A stretch of DNA of 64,000 nucleotides. Origin: an uncultured Elusimicrobiales bacterium. GTDB taxonomy: Bacteria > Elusimicrobiota > Elusimicrobia > Elusimicrobiales > Elusimicrobiaceae. The notes under the pieces were generated by a model. The model searched no databases. It saw only the letters and a list, made by a program, of their open reading frames with translations, and was not told the DNA's origin. This document shows positions 1-7,593 of this stretch, one piece after another (within the stretch, counting starts at the first letter, position 1; the number at the start of each line of letters is the position of its first letter). Location: contig CAKUKI010000004.1 in NCBI GenBank assembly GCA_934662565.1, forward strand, positions 1 to 64,000, given 5' to 3'. The translations under genes were made by a program, and so were the position numbers.

Positions 1-2
1 AA

Positions 3-75
3 AGCTGGGAGTGGGAATCGAACCCACGACCTTCTCCTTACCATGGAGATGCTCTACCGACTGAGCTACCCCAGC
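3..75 (-). tRNA. tRNA-Thr (GGT)
   Basis: On the minus strand this folds as a complete cloverleaf: a 7-bp acceptor stem opening with GCTGGGG, D-arm AGCTCAGTCGGTAGAGC, a TCTCC/GGAGA anticodon stem with loop ATGGTAA, and T-arm GGGTTCGATTCCC. Anticodon GGT reads Thr ACC/ACU codons. The 3' CCA is not encoded. It follows tRNA-Gly by about 20 nt and is probably co-transcribed with it. Confidence 0.95.
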
Positions 76-96
76 ATTTCCCTTACGGGTTTCAAA

Positions 97-167
97 AGCG
101 GGCGATGGGAATCGAACCCACGTATCAAGCTTGGAAGGCTAGTGTTCTACCATTGAACTACGCCCGC
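97..167 (-). tRNA. tRNA-Gly (TCC)
   Basis: Minus-strand cloverleaf with acceptor stem GCGGGCG/CGCCCGC, D-arm AGTTCAATGGTAGAACA and anticodon loop CTTCCAA, giving anticodon TCC (Gly GGA/GGG). The T-loop GGTTCGATTCC is canonical. The discriminator is T and CCA is not encoded. A TATAAT -10 box lies just upstream at 184..189. Confidence 0.95.
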
Positions 168-183
168 ACTAAGACAGTACTTT

Positions 184-189
184 ATTATA
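184..189 (-). promoter_or_regulatory. -10 box for tRNA-Gly/tRNA-Thr
   Basis: TATAAT on the minus strand, placing the start site near 177, about 10 nt before tRNA-Gly. No good -35 is visible, and the box lies directly after the T-tract that ends the preceding putative small RNA. Confidence 0.55.
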
Positions 190-191
190 CC

Positions 192-277
192 AAAAAAAAA
201 CTCCCAGCGGAAGACCTCTTTTGGACATAACCCTACTGTATACGTGGCAACCCCTTATTTGGCCGCCTTTGATAGGT
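192..277 (-). ncRNA. Putative small RNA, class unknown (RNA-2)
   Basis: Minus-strand candidate. An extended -10 (TGCTACAAT, box at 284..289) would start transcription near 277. The transcript holds a 7-bp stem GGCGGCC/GGTTGCC (261..267 with 246..252, two G-U pairs). It ends with a short CTTCC/GGGAG hairpin (201..213) followed by nine T. The -35 is poor and the terminal stem is only 5 bp. It matches no RNA family I can recognise, and no ORF of its own is evident. Confidence 0.4.
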
Positions 278-332
278 ACTGTTATTGTAGCAAATAAAAA
301 GGCTTTCGTATAGTTTTTTATCATTTACGCAT

Positions 333-369
333 AAAAAATACCGGCCGCCGCACGGGCAAAACCGGTATT
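333..369 (-). terminator. Intrinsic terminator of RNA-1
   Basis: An 8-bp stem AATACCGG/CCGGTATT with a GC-rich loop, followed on the minus strand by TTTTTT. Confidence 0.8.
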
Positions 370-436
370 TATAAAAGGAGGGAGGCCCTGCCCCATACGA
401 GGCTCACCCAAAAGCGGGTCTGTTTGGCTCTCCCAT
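333..436 (-). ncRNA. Putative small RNA, class unknown (RNA-1)
   Basis: Minus-strand transcription unit of about 104 nt without a convincing ORF. The promoter is TTGAAA-16 nt-TATACT (465..470 and 443..448), and a strong intrinsic terminator (AATACCGG/CCGGTATT plus T-tract, 333..369) ends it. Near its 5' end GGGAGAGCC (426..434) pairs with GGGCCTCCC (380..388), with one bulged A, enclosing a GACCC/GGGT hairpin. I could not match it to SRP RNA, 6S RNA, RNase P RNA or a known riboswitch. Confidence 0.55.
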
Positions 437-442
437 ACTGGT

Positions 443-470
443 AGTATAAAAGCGGTTTGAAAAATTTCAA
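443..470 (-). promoter_or_regulatory. Promoter of RNA-1
   Basis: Minus strand: -35 TTGAAA at 465..470, 16-nt spacer, -10 TATACT at 443..448. Confidence 0.6.
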
Positions 471-500
471 GGGGGTAAAATAAGGTTATTATAAAAGTAT

Positions 501-528
501 TTGCAGATATTAAAAATTTTGCTATAAT
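501..528 (+). promoter_or_regulatory. Promoter of tRNA-Cys
   Basis: -35 TTGCAG (501..506), 16-nt spacer, -10 TATAAT (523..528). The start site would be about 20 nt before the tRNA. Confidence 0.7.
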
Positions 529-555
529 AAATTGTTCCCAATTTTTGACGTATAC

Positions 556-627
556 GGTGCGGTGGCCAAGTGGTAAGGCGTGAGTCTGCAAAACTCATAT
601 TCGCGGGTTCGATTCCCGCCCGCACCT
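556..627 (+). tRNA. tRNA-Cys (GCA)
   Basis: Cloverleaf with acceptor GGTGCGG/CCGCACC, anticodon stem TGAGT/ACTCA and loop CTGCAAA, giving anticodon GCA (Cys). The T-arm GGGTTCGATTCCC is canonical, the discriminator is T and CCA is not encoded. It stands as a single-gene unit with its own promoter and terminator. Confidence 0.96.
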
Positions 628-647
628 TTTCTTTTTGGTTTATTTTG

Positions 648-680
648 AAAGCGGACCTCCTTTTACGGGGGCCGCTTTTT
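648..680 (+). terminator. Terminator after tRNA-Cys
   Basis: AAAGCGG/CCGCTTT stem followed by TTTTT. Confidence 0.75.
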
Positions 681-702
681 GTTTGATAATTTCCACCCAA
701 AA

Positions 703-735
703 ATAAAAACACGGGAGAAAATCTTTCCCCCGTGC
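703..735 (-). terminator. Terminator of the efflux operon
   Basis: On the minus strand ACGGGGGA/TCTCCCGT forms a stem followed by TTTTTATTTTT, 30 nt past the RND stop codon. Confidence 0.8.
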
Positions 736-764
736 GTGAAACACTAAACTTACCCGCCGTTGTT

Positions 765-3700
765 TTATTCTTCTTCCGGCGGAACTTCCGGCAATATGAC
801 CGCCTGATTTTTATCTTCCGGCACCGGAATATGAAACAGTTTCCAATTCAGCCAATCGCCAAATTCGTCCATTAAAATATACGTCACCGGAGTCATAAGC
901 AGCGTGACCAGCAGCGAAAGCGCCTGCCCGCCCACAATAACAATCGCCAAACTGCGGCGTTCTTCCGCCCCTACCCCGTTGGAAATAATCATGGGGGCCA
1001 CACCCATAATCAGGGTCAGCGTGGTCATCAAAATAGGGCGCAAGCGCACGCGGTTAGCCTGCAAAATAGCCTCCGTACGGCCATAGCCGCGGGCACGCAG
1101 TTGGTTGGTGTAGTCCGTCTGCAAAATAGCGTTTTTGCTGACCACCCCAATCAACATAAAAATACCCAATAAGCTATATAAGTTCATGGTTTGGCCGGTA
1201 AGCAGCAAAGACAACACCGCAAACGGAATCGTTAGCGGCAACGACACGATAATGGCCACCGGATGTGTGTAGCTTTCAAACTGGGCGGCCAAAATCATAT
1301 ACTTAAACAGGAACGCCAGCACGAACGCCATAATAAAGGACATAAACATCTTGCCCATTTCTTGTGACATCCCAGACGTTCCGCCCGTATATTCTACACC
1401 GGCATTTACGTCTTTATATGCTTGCTCAACGATAGCCAATGCACTGCGCTGGTCAATGCCGTTTAAGTTAGCCTGCACCGTCACTTGGCGCTGGCGGTTG
1501 TAGCGGTCAATTTGGCTGGGGCCGGTGCCTTCCTCAATCGTGGCCACAGAGTCCAAACGGACAATAGTATCCTCCCCGTTGGATTTGCCGGGCACCATTA
1601 AAGCGGCAATAGCTTCTTTGGTGTCGCGGTATTCCTCGGCCACGCGCACGCGGACGTTATACAGTTCGTCCCCGTCTTTATATTTAGTAATATCGTCTTC
1701 CCCACCAACCATGGTGCGCAAGGCAGACGCAATACTGGATACTTTTACCCCTAAACTGTGGGCTTTATCACGGTTAATTACCACGCGGTATTCCGGCTTA
1801 GATAAGTCCAAAGACAAATCCAAATCAATAAACCGCGGGTCTTTGCGCAGTTGGGCAATCATGGTGTTGCCGTATTCGGCCAGTTTATTAATGTCCGGAC
1901 CGGAAATAACATACTGCAATTCATACGAACCGGCGGAAGGGCCGTCACTGACGATATACGTGGTAGTTTCCAAACCGTCGTACTTTTTCATCATATCGCG
2001 GGTCACTTTCAAATAATCGTTGGTCGTCAACCCTTCGCGTTTTTTGCGGTCTTCCAGCTCGTAGCGCACATAGCCTTTGTTGGCCGGATTGGAACTGGCA
2101 AAACTGCTGCTGTTTACACCGGCTACCACCAACGTATCTTTGACATGCGGCAAGCGGCGCACATCTTTTTCAATCTGGCGCAAGATATCCAGCGTATCGG
2201 CATAACTGGTGCCCACCGGTGCTTCCACCGTCACTTGCACTTTACCGCTATCGTCCACCGGAATAAACTCGCCCCCCACCTTAGCCAACATGGGGAACAT
2301 CAGCAACACGCAAAATACAGATACCGCCACCATGGTTTTGCGGTGGTGAATGGACCAATCCAACAGCGGAATATACCAATCCACCAATTTATTATTAATG
2401 CGGTCCACCATGTGGTCCAAACGGCTTTTTTGCTCGCCTTGTTTCAGCATTTTGGCGCAGAGCATAGGCGTAAGCGTAAGCGCCACCACGCCGGAAAGCG
2501 CAATAGCAAACACCACCGTTAAGCCGTAGCTGTTTACAATGCGCCCCACCATACCGCTCATATACGCAAGCGGCAAGAAAATAACCAAAATGGAAAGCGT
2601 GGTTGCAATAACGGTAGACGTAATTTCGCGCGAACCGTCCAACGCGGCGCGTTTAGGCGTTTTGTTGTATTTTTCCATGTGGCGGAAAATGTTTTCCAAC
2701 ATTACAATCGCGTCGTCAATTACAATACCTACCGCCACCGTAAGGCCCAACAGGGTCATGGTATCAATGGTAAACCCGCTCATCTTCATAAAGATAAACG
2801 AACCAATGATAGAAATAGGCATAGCCAAAAACGCAATAAAGGTGGAGCGCAGGGAGCCCATAAACAAAAGCACCATCACCCCCGCCAAAAAGCCGCCCAA
2901 AATTAAGTGCTCCAGCACCGTATGCACGGAACCTTTAATGTTGCCGGATTGGTCCATCATCAGCGTAATGTGAATATCTTTCGGCAAGGTAGGCTCAATG
3001 AGGGCCAATTTATCTTTGACCCCTTGCACTACCGCCAACGTGTTGGTGCCGGATTGTTTGGTCACTTCCAGCGTGACGGAGCGGCGCGTGTTAAGCCACG
3101 CGGAAGAACGCTCGTATTCGCCGGAGTCTTCGGCGTGCCCGATATCGGACACTTTAATAGAAGTGCCTTTGCGTTTGGCAATAAACACATCATTAAAGGC
3201 TTCCACCGTGGGGATACGACCCAAAATGCGCAAGTTGTATTCCTGATGTTTTTGCTCCACGCGCCCACCGGGGATTTCCACATTCTGGTCCGCTAGGCCG
3301 GAAGAAACATCACTAATCGGCAAATTGAGCGCAAAAAGTTTCAGCGGGTTGACAATCACATGGATTTCGCGCTCGCGCCCCCCCACAATGCTTACAGCGC
3401 CTACGCCGCGGATGTTTTCAATATTTTCTTTTACTTTTTTCTTGGCAACTTCGGTTAAATCCACAATATCGCGCTCGCCGGATACTACCACGTTCAGTAC
3501 GGCAATAGAATCCATATCCAGTTTTTGCACCACAGGGGCATCCGTACCGTCCGGCAATTCGTTTTTAATCAGCTCTACTTTGTCGCGCACTTCTTGGGCG
3601 GCAACGTCGCCGTCTTTATCCATATCAAACTTAATGCTGACTAGCGAAAAGCCTTCCATGCTTTGGGATTTAATTTCATCAATCCCTTCCACTTGGTTGA

Positions 3701-3965
3701 CGGATTCTTCCACCACTTTGGTAATGGACGTTTCCACCTCTTCCGGATTGGCCCCCGCCAAAGTGGTTTGCACCAGCACATACGGCACATCTACGTTGGG
3801 GAACATTCCAACGCCCATGCCGGAGTAAGACATAAAACCCAGTACCACCACGGCTAAACTCATCATAATAGTAGCCACGGGGCGGTTAATAAACAGGGCC
3901 GTCAGGCCGCCTTTCTTTTCCGTTCGGGCGGATGGCTGCGCGTTATTGGTTGTTTTTTGTTGCAT
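765..3965 (-). CDS. RND-family multidrug efflux transporter, inner-membrane pump
   Basis: Proton-driven tripartite efflux pump (AcrB/MexB-like, HAE1 type), 1066 aa, the usual family length. A short cytoplasmic tail leads into the first membrane helix (about residues 30-48). A large periplasmic porter domain follows, then the TM4 motif GIVIDDAIVMLENI with the paired aspartates D417/D418 of the proton relay. A second porter loop and a helix bundle ending near residue 1045 complete the duplicated RND architecture. It is last in a tetR-OMF-MFP-RND operon, 9 nt after the MFP gene, so the set encodes a whole envelope-spanning pump. Substrate cannot be read from sequence. Confidence 0.93.
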   Translation of the reverse strand: MQQKTTNNAQPSARTEKKGGLTALFINRPVATIMMSLAVVVLGFMSYSGMGVGMFPNVDVPYVLVQTTLAGANPEEVETSITKVVEESVNQVEGIDEIKSQSMEGFSLVSIKFDMDKDGDVAAQEVRDKVELIKNELPDGTDAPVVQKLDMDSIAVLNVVVSGERDIVDLTEVAKKKVKENIENIRGVGAVSIVGGREREIHVIVNPLKLFALNLPISDVSSGLADQNVEIPGGRVEQKHQEYNLRILGRIPTVEAFNDVFIAKRKGTSIKVSDIGHAEDSGEYERSSAWLNTRRSVTLEVTKQSGTNTLAVVQGVKDKLALIEPTLPKDIHITLMMDQSGNIKGSVHTVLEHLILGGFLAGVMVLLFMGSLRSTFIAFLAMPISIIGSFIFMKMSGFTIDTMTLLGLTVAVGIVIDDAIVMLENIFRHMEKYNKTPKRAALDGSREITSTVIATTLSILVIFLPLAYMSGMVGRIVNSYGLTVVFAIALSGVVALTLTPMLCAKMLKQGEQKSRLDHMVDRINNKLVDWYIPLLDWSIHHRKTMVAVSVFCVLLMFPMLAKVGGEFIPVDDSGKVQVTVEAPVGTSYADTLDILRQIEKDVRRLPHVKDTLVVAGVNSSSFASSNPANKGYVRYELEDRKKREGLTTNDYLKVTRDMMKKYDGLETTTYIVSDGPSAGSYELQYVISGPDINKLAEYGNTMIAQLRKDPRFIDLDLSLDLSKPEYRVVINRDKAHSLGVKVSSIASALRTMVGGEDDITKYKDGDELYNVRVRVAEEYRDTKEAIAALMVPGKSNGEDTIVRLDSVATIEEGTGPSQIDRYNRQRQVTVQANLNGIDQRSALAIVEQAYKDVNAGVEYTGGTSGMSQEMGKMFMSFIMAFVLAFLFKYMILAAQFESYTHPVAIIVSLPLTIPFAVLSLLLTGQTMNLYSLLGIFMLIGVVSKNAILQTDYTNQLRARGYGRTEAILQANRVRLRPILMTTLTLIMGVAPMIISNGVGAEERRSLAIVIVGGQALSLLVTLLMTPVTYILMDEFGDWLNWKLFHIPVPEDKNQAVILPEVPPEEE

Positions 3966-3974
3966 ACAAGCGCC

Positions 3975-4877
3975 TTATTTCCCCATGTCAATTTTGCTGC
4001 CGTCTTGCAAACCGTAAGCAAATTCCAAAATGGTATCGCCTTCTTTTAATCCTTCCGAAATTTCCAAATGGTCCGTGTTTTCAAACCCGACGCTCACCAC
4101 TTTCTTTTGGGCGGTTTTGCCGTCCGGAGAAGGCACAAAAACATAGCTTTCCCCATTTTGGCGGTACAAACTTTTTTTGGCAATAGATACCGCGTTTTTC
4201 TTTTCCGACAGCGTCACATCCACCTTGGCAAACATGCCGGACTTCAAGAGCCCCTTGGCATTATCGGCCCAGAATTCCACCGCCACCGCGCGGCTGTTGG
4301 AATCCACCACCGGACTGATAATTTGCAGGCGGGCGTTAAATTCTTTGCCGGCCAACGCATCCACGCGCAACGTAGCGGGTTGGCCTTTGTAAATTTCACC
4401 AATGTAGCGTTCCGGCATATCCACCGCCACGCGCACGCGCTCTTGGTTGACCACCAACGCCACCGGTGTAGAAACCGTCACATTAGCGCCCGAATCCAAA
4501 TACACGCGGCCCACTAATCCGGTAATGGTAGAAGGCACCACCACCGGCTCGTACACAGCGCCTACTTCGTCGCGTTCAATTAAGCTGACGGTTTGGTTCT
4601 TTTTGACCGAATCCCCTTCCCTTAGTAAATTTTTAAGCAGCTTCCCGCTCACACGCGGGTAAAGGGTGGCTTCTTCCCACGCTTTTACACTGCCGGACAT
4701 AATTAACTGGTGGCGCAAATCACGCTTTTGCACCGTTTCCGGACGGACAGCAAAAACATCTTTGGCCACACTATCTAACGGACTAGCGGCTTTGGGTTTA
4801 AGCAGTACCACCAACGCCAAAATAACCACAGCGCCTATCACGCAAGCGGTAATTCTTTTACTTGTTTTCTTTTTCAT
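3975..4877 (-). CDS. RND efflux periplasmic adaptor (membrane fusion protein)
   Basis: Periplasmic adaptor linking the inner-membrane pump to the outer-membrane channel, HlyD/AcrA family, 300 aa. It starts with a Lys-rich N-terminus and one hydrophobic segment (about residues 10-27) that anchors or exports it. A biotinyl-lipoyl half follows (VKAWEEATLYPRVSGKLL, then GLVGRVYLDSGANV), then the beta-barrel region and a C-terminal membrane-proximal domain ending GLQDGSKIDMGK. The alpha-hairpin is very short compared with AcrA, so this is a minimal adaptor. The start overlaps the end of the outer-membrane factor gene by 20 nt, implying translational coupling. Confidence 0.9.
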   Translation of the reverse strand: MKKKTSKRITACVIGAVVILALVVLLKPKAASPLDSVAKDVFAVRPETVQKRDLRHQLIMSGSVKAWEEATLYPRVSGKLLKNLLREGDSVKKNQTVSLIERDEVGAVYEPVVVPSTITGLVGRVYLDSGANVTVSTPVALVVNQERVRVAVDMPERYIGEIYKGQPATLRVDALAGKEFNARLQIISPVVDSNSRAVAVEFWADNAKGLLKSGMFAKVDVTLSEKKNAVSIAKKSLYRQNGESYVFVPSPDGKTAQKKVVSVGFENTDHLEISEGLKEGDTILEFAYGLQDGSKIDMGK

Positions 4878-6252
4878 ACAATTTTCCTTCTTCCCCTACG
4901 GCAAATTTTAAGTCCGAAAGCGCGATTGCGCCGTCATATACGGCTTGCACATATTGCAAGTCGGAATCGTTCACGTCTGTAATAGCGTCGTTGAGTTCCA
5001 GCTGGCTGGTTAATCCGGCGCGGTAGCGCTTCATCTGGGCGCTCAAGTTTTCACGCGCCTGTTCCACCACCCCTTTGGTGGCTTCTATGCGGTTGCGCGC
5101 TTCGGCTAAATTCAGCCAAGCTTCTTTTACTTCTATACGCACATTTTTAAGTTTGTTTTGATACGCTGCCACGGCTTGTTCATAGGCCAGTTTTTTCTGC
5201 GCCACTTGCGCATTCACTTTGCCCCCCTCAAAAAGCGGGATACTCAAAGTAAGCCCCGCGTTGGAAGACCAGTAGCGGTCCTGCTGGCGGTGCGGAAAAC
5301 CTTGGTCCGTTAAGCCGTTAAAAGTATAATCCGCATTTAAGGCCAGTATGGGCCAATGGCCGGATTTGGCGATATTAATGTTATAGTGCGCCGCATCAAT
5401 CGCCAATTTGGAAATAATTAATTCCGGCCGGTGCTGCATGGCTTTTTCATACAAGCTGTCTAAAGACGGCAAGGGCGGCTGTTCCAAATCCTGACGGGAC
5501 CACGTTAAATAAATTTTATCTTCGGGGTCACGGTTCAAAATTTGGCGCAAATACAAATTGCTCAATTCAAAATTTTTGCGCGCCTGAATAACGGTAGGCT
5601 CTATGTTTTCCACCTTTACTTTTTGGGTCAACACGTCCAAACTGCTGGCAAGCCCCTGCTTGTATTTGGCTTGGGTTTCCTGCAAGTGTTGGCGGGCTAC
5701 GTCCAAAGACTCTTCCTGCACGCGGATATAGGCCGAAGCATAAATAATGCCGTAGCAGTATTTAACAACCGCTTTGGTCACTAGGTCGCGCACATGCTTT
5801 AAGTTGTAGGCGCCTTCTTCAGCCGTCACTTTAGCCAAACGGGCGGTATTTCTGACTTGTCCGCCGGCCCACAAAGTTTGGTTTAAGTTGAGCCCCGCAC
5901 TATAAGTGTTGTTTTTGCCCACTTCCACCATGCCTCCGCTGCCCATGGCAAAACGCGCTTTTTTAATGGCGCGCGAATACGAACCGTCTAACGACAGGCT
6001 GGGATAATACCCCGCACGCGCCGCGGACAACTGGCGTTCGTAAATTTCTTTTTGCTTGACGGCATCAATCACTTGGTAGGAATCCGCCAACGCCATTTGA
6101 ATCGCTTGGGAGATTGTAATTTTTTCTCCGCCCACGTCTTGTTCCGCAAACAAGTTAGCCGCCGGTTTGGGCGCCAACGCACCCCAAGCGGGGCAAAACT
6201 CCGCCGCCAACAAAACGGCTATACATACTGTGGTAAACTTATTTTTCATCAT
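4858..6252 (-). CDS. TolC-like outer-membrane efflux channel
   Basis: Outer-membrane factor of the tripartite pump, 464 aa, near family length. A signal peptide (MMKNKFTTVCIAVLLAAEFCPAWG) precedes two TolC-type repeats: one opens at ISQAIQMALADSYQV with the strand segment GYYPSLSLDGSYS, the other at LYEKAMQHRPELII with a matching strand near LNADYTF. Long coiled coils carry the typical VKEAWLNLAEARNRIE and QLELNDAITDVNDS segments. The ATG-ATG start overlaps the 3' end of the tetR gene by 14 nt, so regulator and pump are co-transcribed. Confidence 0.9.
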   Translation of the reverse strand: MMKNKFTTVCIAVLLAAEFCPAWGALAPKPAANLFAEQDVGGEKITISQAIQMALADSYQVIDAVKQKEIYERQLSAARAGYYPSLSLDGSYSRAIKKARFAMGSGGMVEVGKNNTYSAGLNLNQTLWAGGQVRNTARLAKVTAEEGAYNLKHVRDLVTKAVVKYCYGIIYASAYIRVQEESLDVARQHLQETQAKYKQGLASSLDVLTQKVKVENIEPTVIQARKNFELSNLYLRQILNRDPEDKIYLTWSRQDLEQPPLPSLDSLYEKAMQHRPELIISKLAIDAAHYNINIAKSGHWPILALNADYTFNGLTDQGFPHRQQDRYWSSNAGLTLSIPLFEGGKVNAQVAQKKLAYEQAVAAYQNKLKNVRIEVKEAWLNLAEARNRIEATKGVVEQARENLSAQMKRYRAGLTSQLELNDAITDVNDSDLQYVQAVYDGAIALSDLKFAVGEEGKLYEKENK

Positions 6253-6886
6253 TTTCGTAATACTGTTTTACACCCAGTAAAATAATTTTGGTTAAACGCC
6301 GTGCGGTTTCCTCGGTATAAGGGGAATCCTTTTCCGGCTGGATGTACGCCTCTACATACGCGTTTAACATTACTTTTGTGAACAGGGCCGAAAAGAGCAG
6401 GCTGATATCGCGGGTAGCTCCGGCCGGCAAGCGGTGGAGGTTTTCCTTACCGGATAAAAAATTACCCAGCACCTTTTCCGGCGACAGTTTGCGTTCTTCT
6501 TTCGGGAATTTTTTGTTTAGCGTATAAGCCAACATCTGCACCACAAATTTGGAATTAACCGGCGTTTTGCGGAAAAACTCCAAATGGGCCCCCAGCAAAC
6601 GGTTGAGCACGCTTTCCAATTCATCCCCGCGGTTGAAAGAGTCTTCTAACAGGCGGGAAAACCCCTGTTCATGCTCTGCCACAATACTGCGGCAGAGGTC
6701 TTCTTTATTCTTAAAATAATAATACAGTACCGGCTTGGTCACTTTTACTTTTTCGGCAATTTCCCGCATGGAAACTTGGTCAATCCCGCGGTCCGCCATT
6801 AAAGCAAAAGCTGCTTTTTTTATTTTAGCGCGCATGCGCTGTTCCCGTTCTTGCCGGTCTAATTTGATTGGTTCTGTTTGTTTCAT
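6239..6886 (-). CDS. TetR-family transcriptional regulator of the efflux operon
   Basis: Probable autorepressor of the operon it heads, 215 aa. The N-terminal helix-turn-helix (about residues 18-64) contains the family signature: AAFALMADRGIDQVSMREIAEKVKVTKPVLYYYFKNKEDL. The C-terminal ligand-binding domain is family-variable and gives no inducer. The gene is first in the operon and its 3' end overlaps the channel gene. A palindromic site (6911..6938) lies 25-50 nt upstream of its start, overlapping the likely transcription start, as expected for negative autoregulation. Confidence 0.88.
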   Translation of the reverse strand: MKQTEPIKLDRQEREQRMRAKIKKAAFALMADRGIDQVSMREIAEKVKVTKPVLYYYFKNKEDLCRSIVAEHEQGFSRLLEDSFNRGDELESVLNRLLGAHLEFFRKTPVNSKFVVQMLAYTLNKKFPKEERKLSPEKVLGNFLSGKENLHRLPAGATRDISLLFSALFTKVMLNAYVEAYIQPEKDSPYTEETARRLTKIILLGVKQYYENDEK

Positions 6887-6910
6887 AGCAAAAAATAACC
6901 GGCGGTCTTT

Positions 6911-6938
6911 GAATGTCTACCTACCGGTAAGTACATTC
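6911..6938. promoter_or_regulatory. Operator of the tetR efflux operon
   Basis: An imperfect 16-bp palindrome TACCTACCGGTAAGTA (6918..6933) lies inside matching outer arms GAATGT/ACATTC. It lies immediately downstream of a minus-strand promoter-like pair (TTGCGG-18-TAGAAT), so bound regulator would block initiation. The core resembles operators of many TetR repressors. Confidence 0.6.
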
Positions 6939-6975
6939 TATCATATAACACACAACTCCCGCAATTTATTGCAAA

Positions 6976-7008
6976 TAAAAAATCCGCCCATAAAGAGCGG
7001 ATTTTTTC
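6976..7008 (-). terminator. Bidirectional terminator after the Yip1-like gene
   Basis: AAATCCGC/GCGGATTT stem flanked by A-tract and T-tract. It ends the minus-strand transcript of the membrane-protein gene. Confidence 0.75.
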
Positions 7009-7024
7009 AAAGGTTTCGGCAAGC

Positions 7025-7585
7025 TTAAAACAGTAGGAAAATTCCCCACACTAAAAACAGTACGGCTAGCAAAGCCGCCACCAACGCTGGGGCTGCGCAA
7101 AACAACACCGCCACACAAGCGCGCCCGCCGGACACCTGATACAACCGCGATACATTACGCACCAAATACCCCAGTTGCAAGGCCAGCACCAAAAGCACTA
7201 AAAGCGGCATTACATAATGCAAAACAGGCACCGCCAAAAACACCACCGCGCCCGCAATCAGGAGGCCTTTAATAAATCCGGCCGTACCGATTAACACAAA
7301 CAACTGCGCGGGGGAAGCCGTGCGGCCGGACCAATCCAAAAACAACGCGGCACAGGCCGCCATCAGGGCGCCAATCAGCACTTCCGCAATAAACAACACC
7401 AGCGTCTTGTACAGGAAGGAAAATACCCCAATGCCGTCCCCCATGTTAAACACGCACACGGCGGCTACGGCGGCCATCAAATACCCAAACAGGCCCACCC
7501 CGTATGCACGGCGGCGGAAGAGCTTTTCAAGCCCCTCGCGCGGGGATTCCATATAAGCAAAATAAGCGTTTAACAGTTGGCTCAT
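7025..7585 (-). CDS. Yip1-like polytopic membrane protein, function unknown
   Basis: A 186-aa hydrophobic protein with about five predicted membrane helices and a short amphipathic N-terminus (NAYFAYMESPREGLEKLFRR). This layout, including an opening that mentions a basic 'P..G..KL' stretch before the first helix, is typical of bacterial Yip1-domain proteins, whose role is not established. No catalytic motif is seen. It lies 8 nt downstream of the sppA stop codon, so it is likely co-transcribed with sppA. Family assignment is by pattern and moderately secure at best. Confidence 0.6.
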   Translation of the reverse strand: MSQLLNAYFAYMESPREGLEKLFRRRAYGVGLFGYLMAAVAAVCVFNMGDGIGVFSFLYKTLVLFIAEVLIGALMAACAALFLDWSGRTASPAQLFVLIGTAGFIKGLLIAGAVVFLAVPVLHYVMPLLVLLVLALQLGYLVRNVSRLYQVSGGRACVAVLFCAAPALVAALLAVLFLVWGIFLLF

Positions 7586-7593
7586 ATTGTCCC

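Noticed and set aside
333..436. Assignment of RNA-1 to SRP RNA or 6S RNA
   Set aside because: The conserved SRP loop (GGAAGCAGCC-type) and the 6S central-bubble layout are not visible.
325..591. 88-aa minus-strand ORF
   Set aside because: It covers the RNA-1 locus, promoter and part of tRNA-Cys; no codon-level support.
1525..2522. Plus-strand ORFs of 163 and 223 aa
   Set aside because: Antisense shadows of the RND pump gene.
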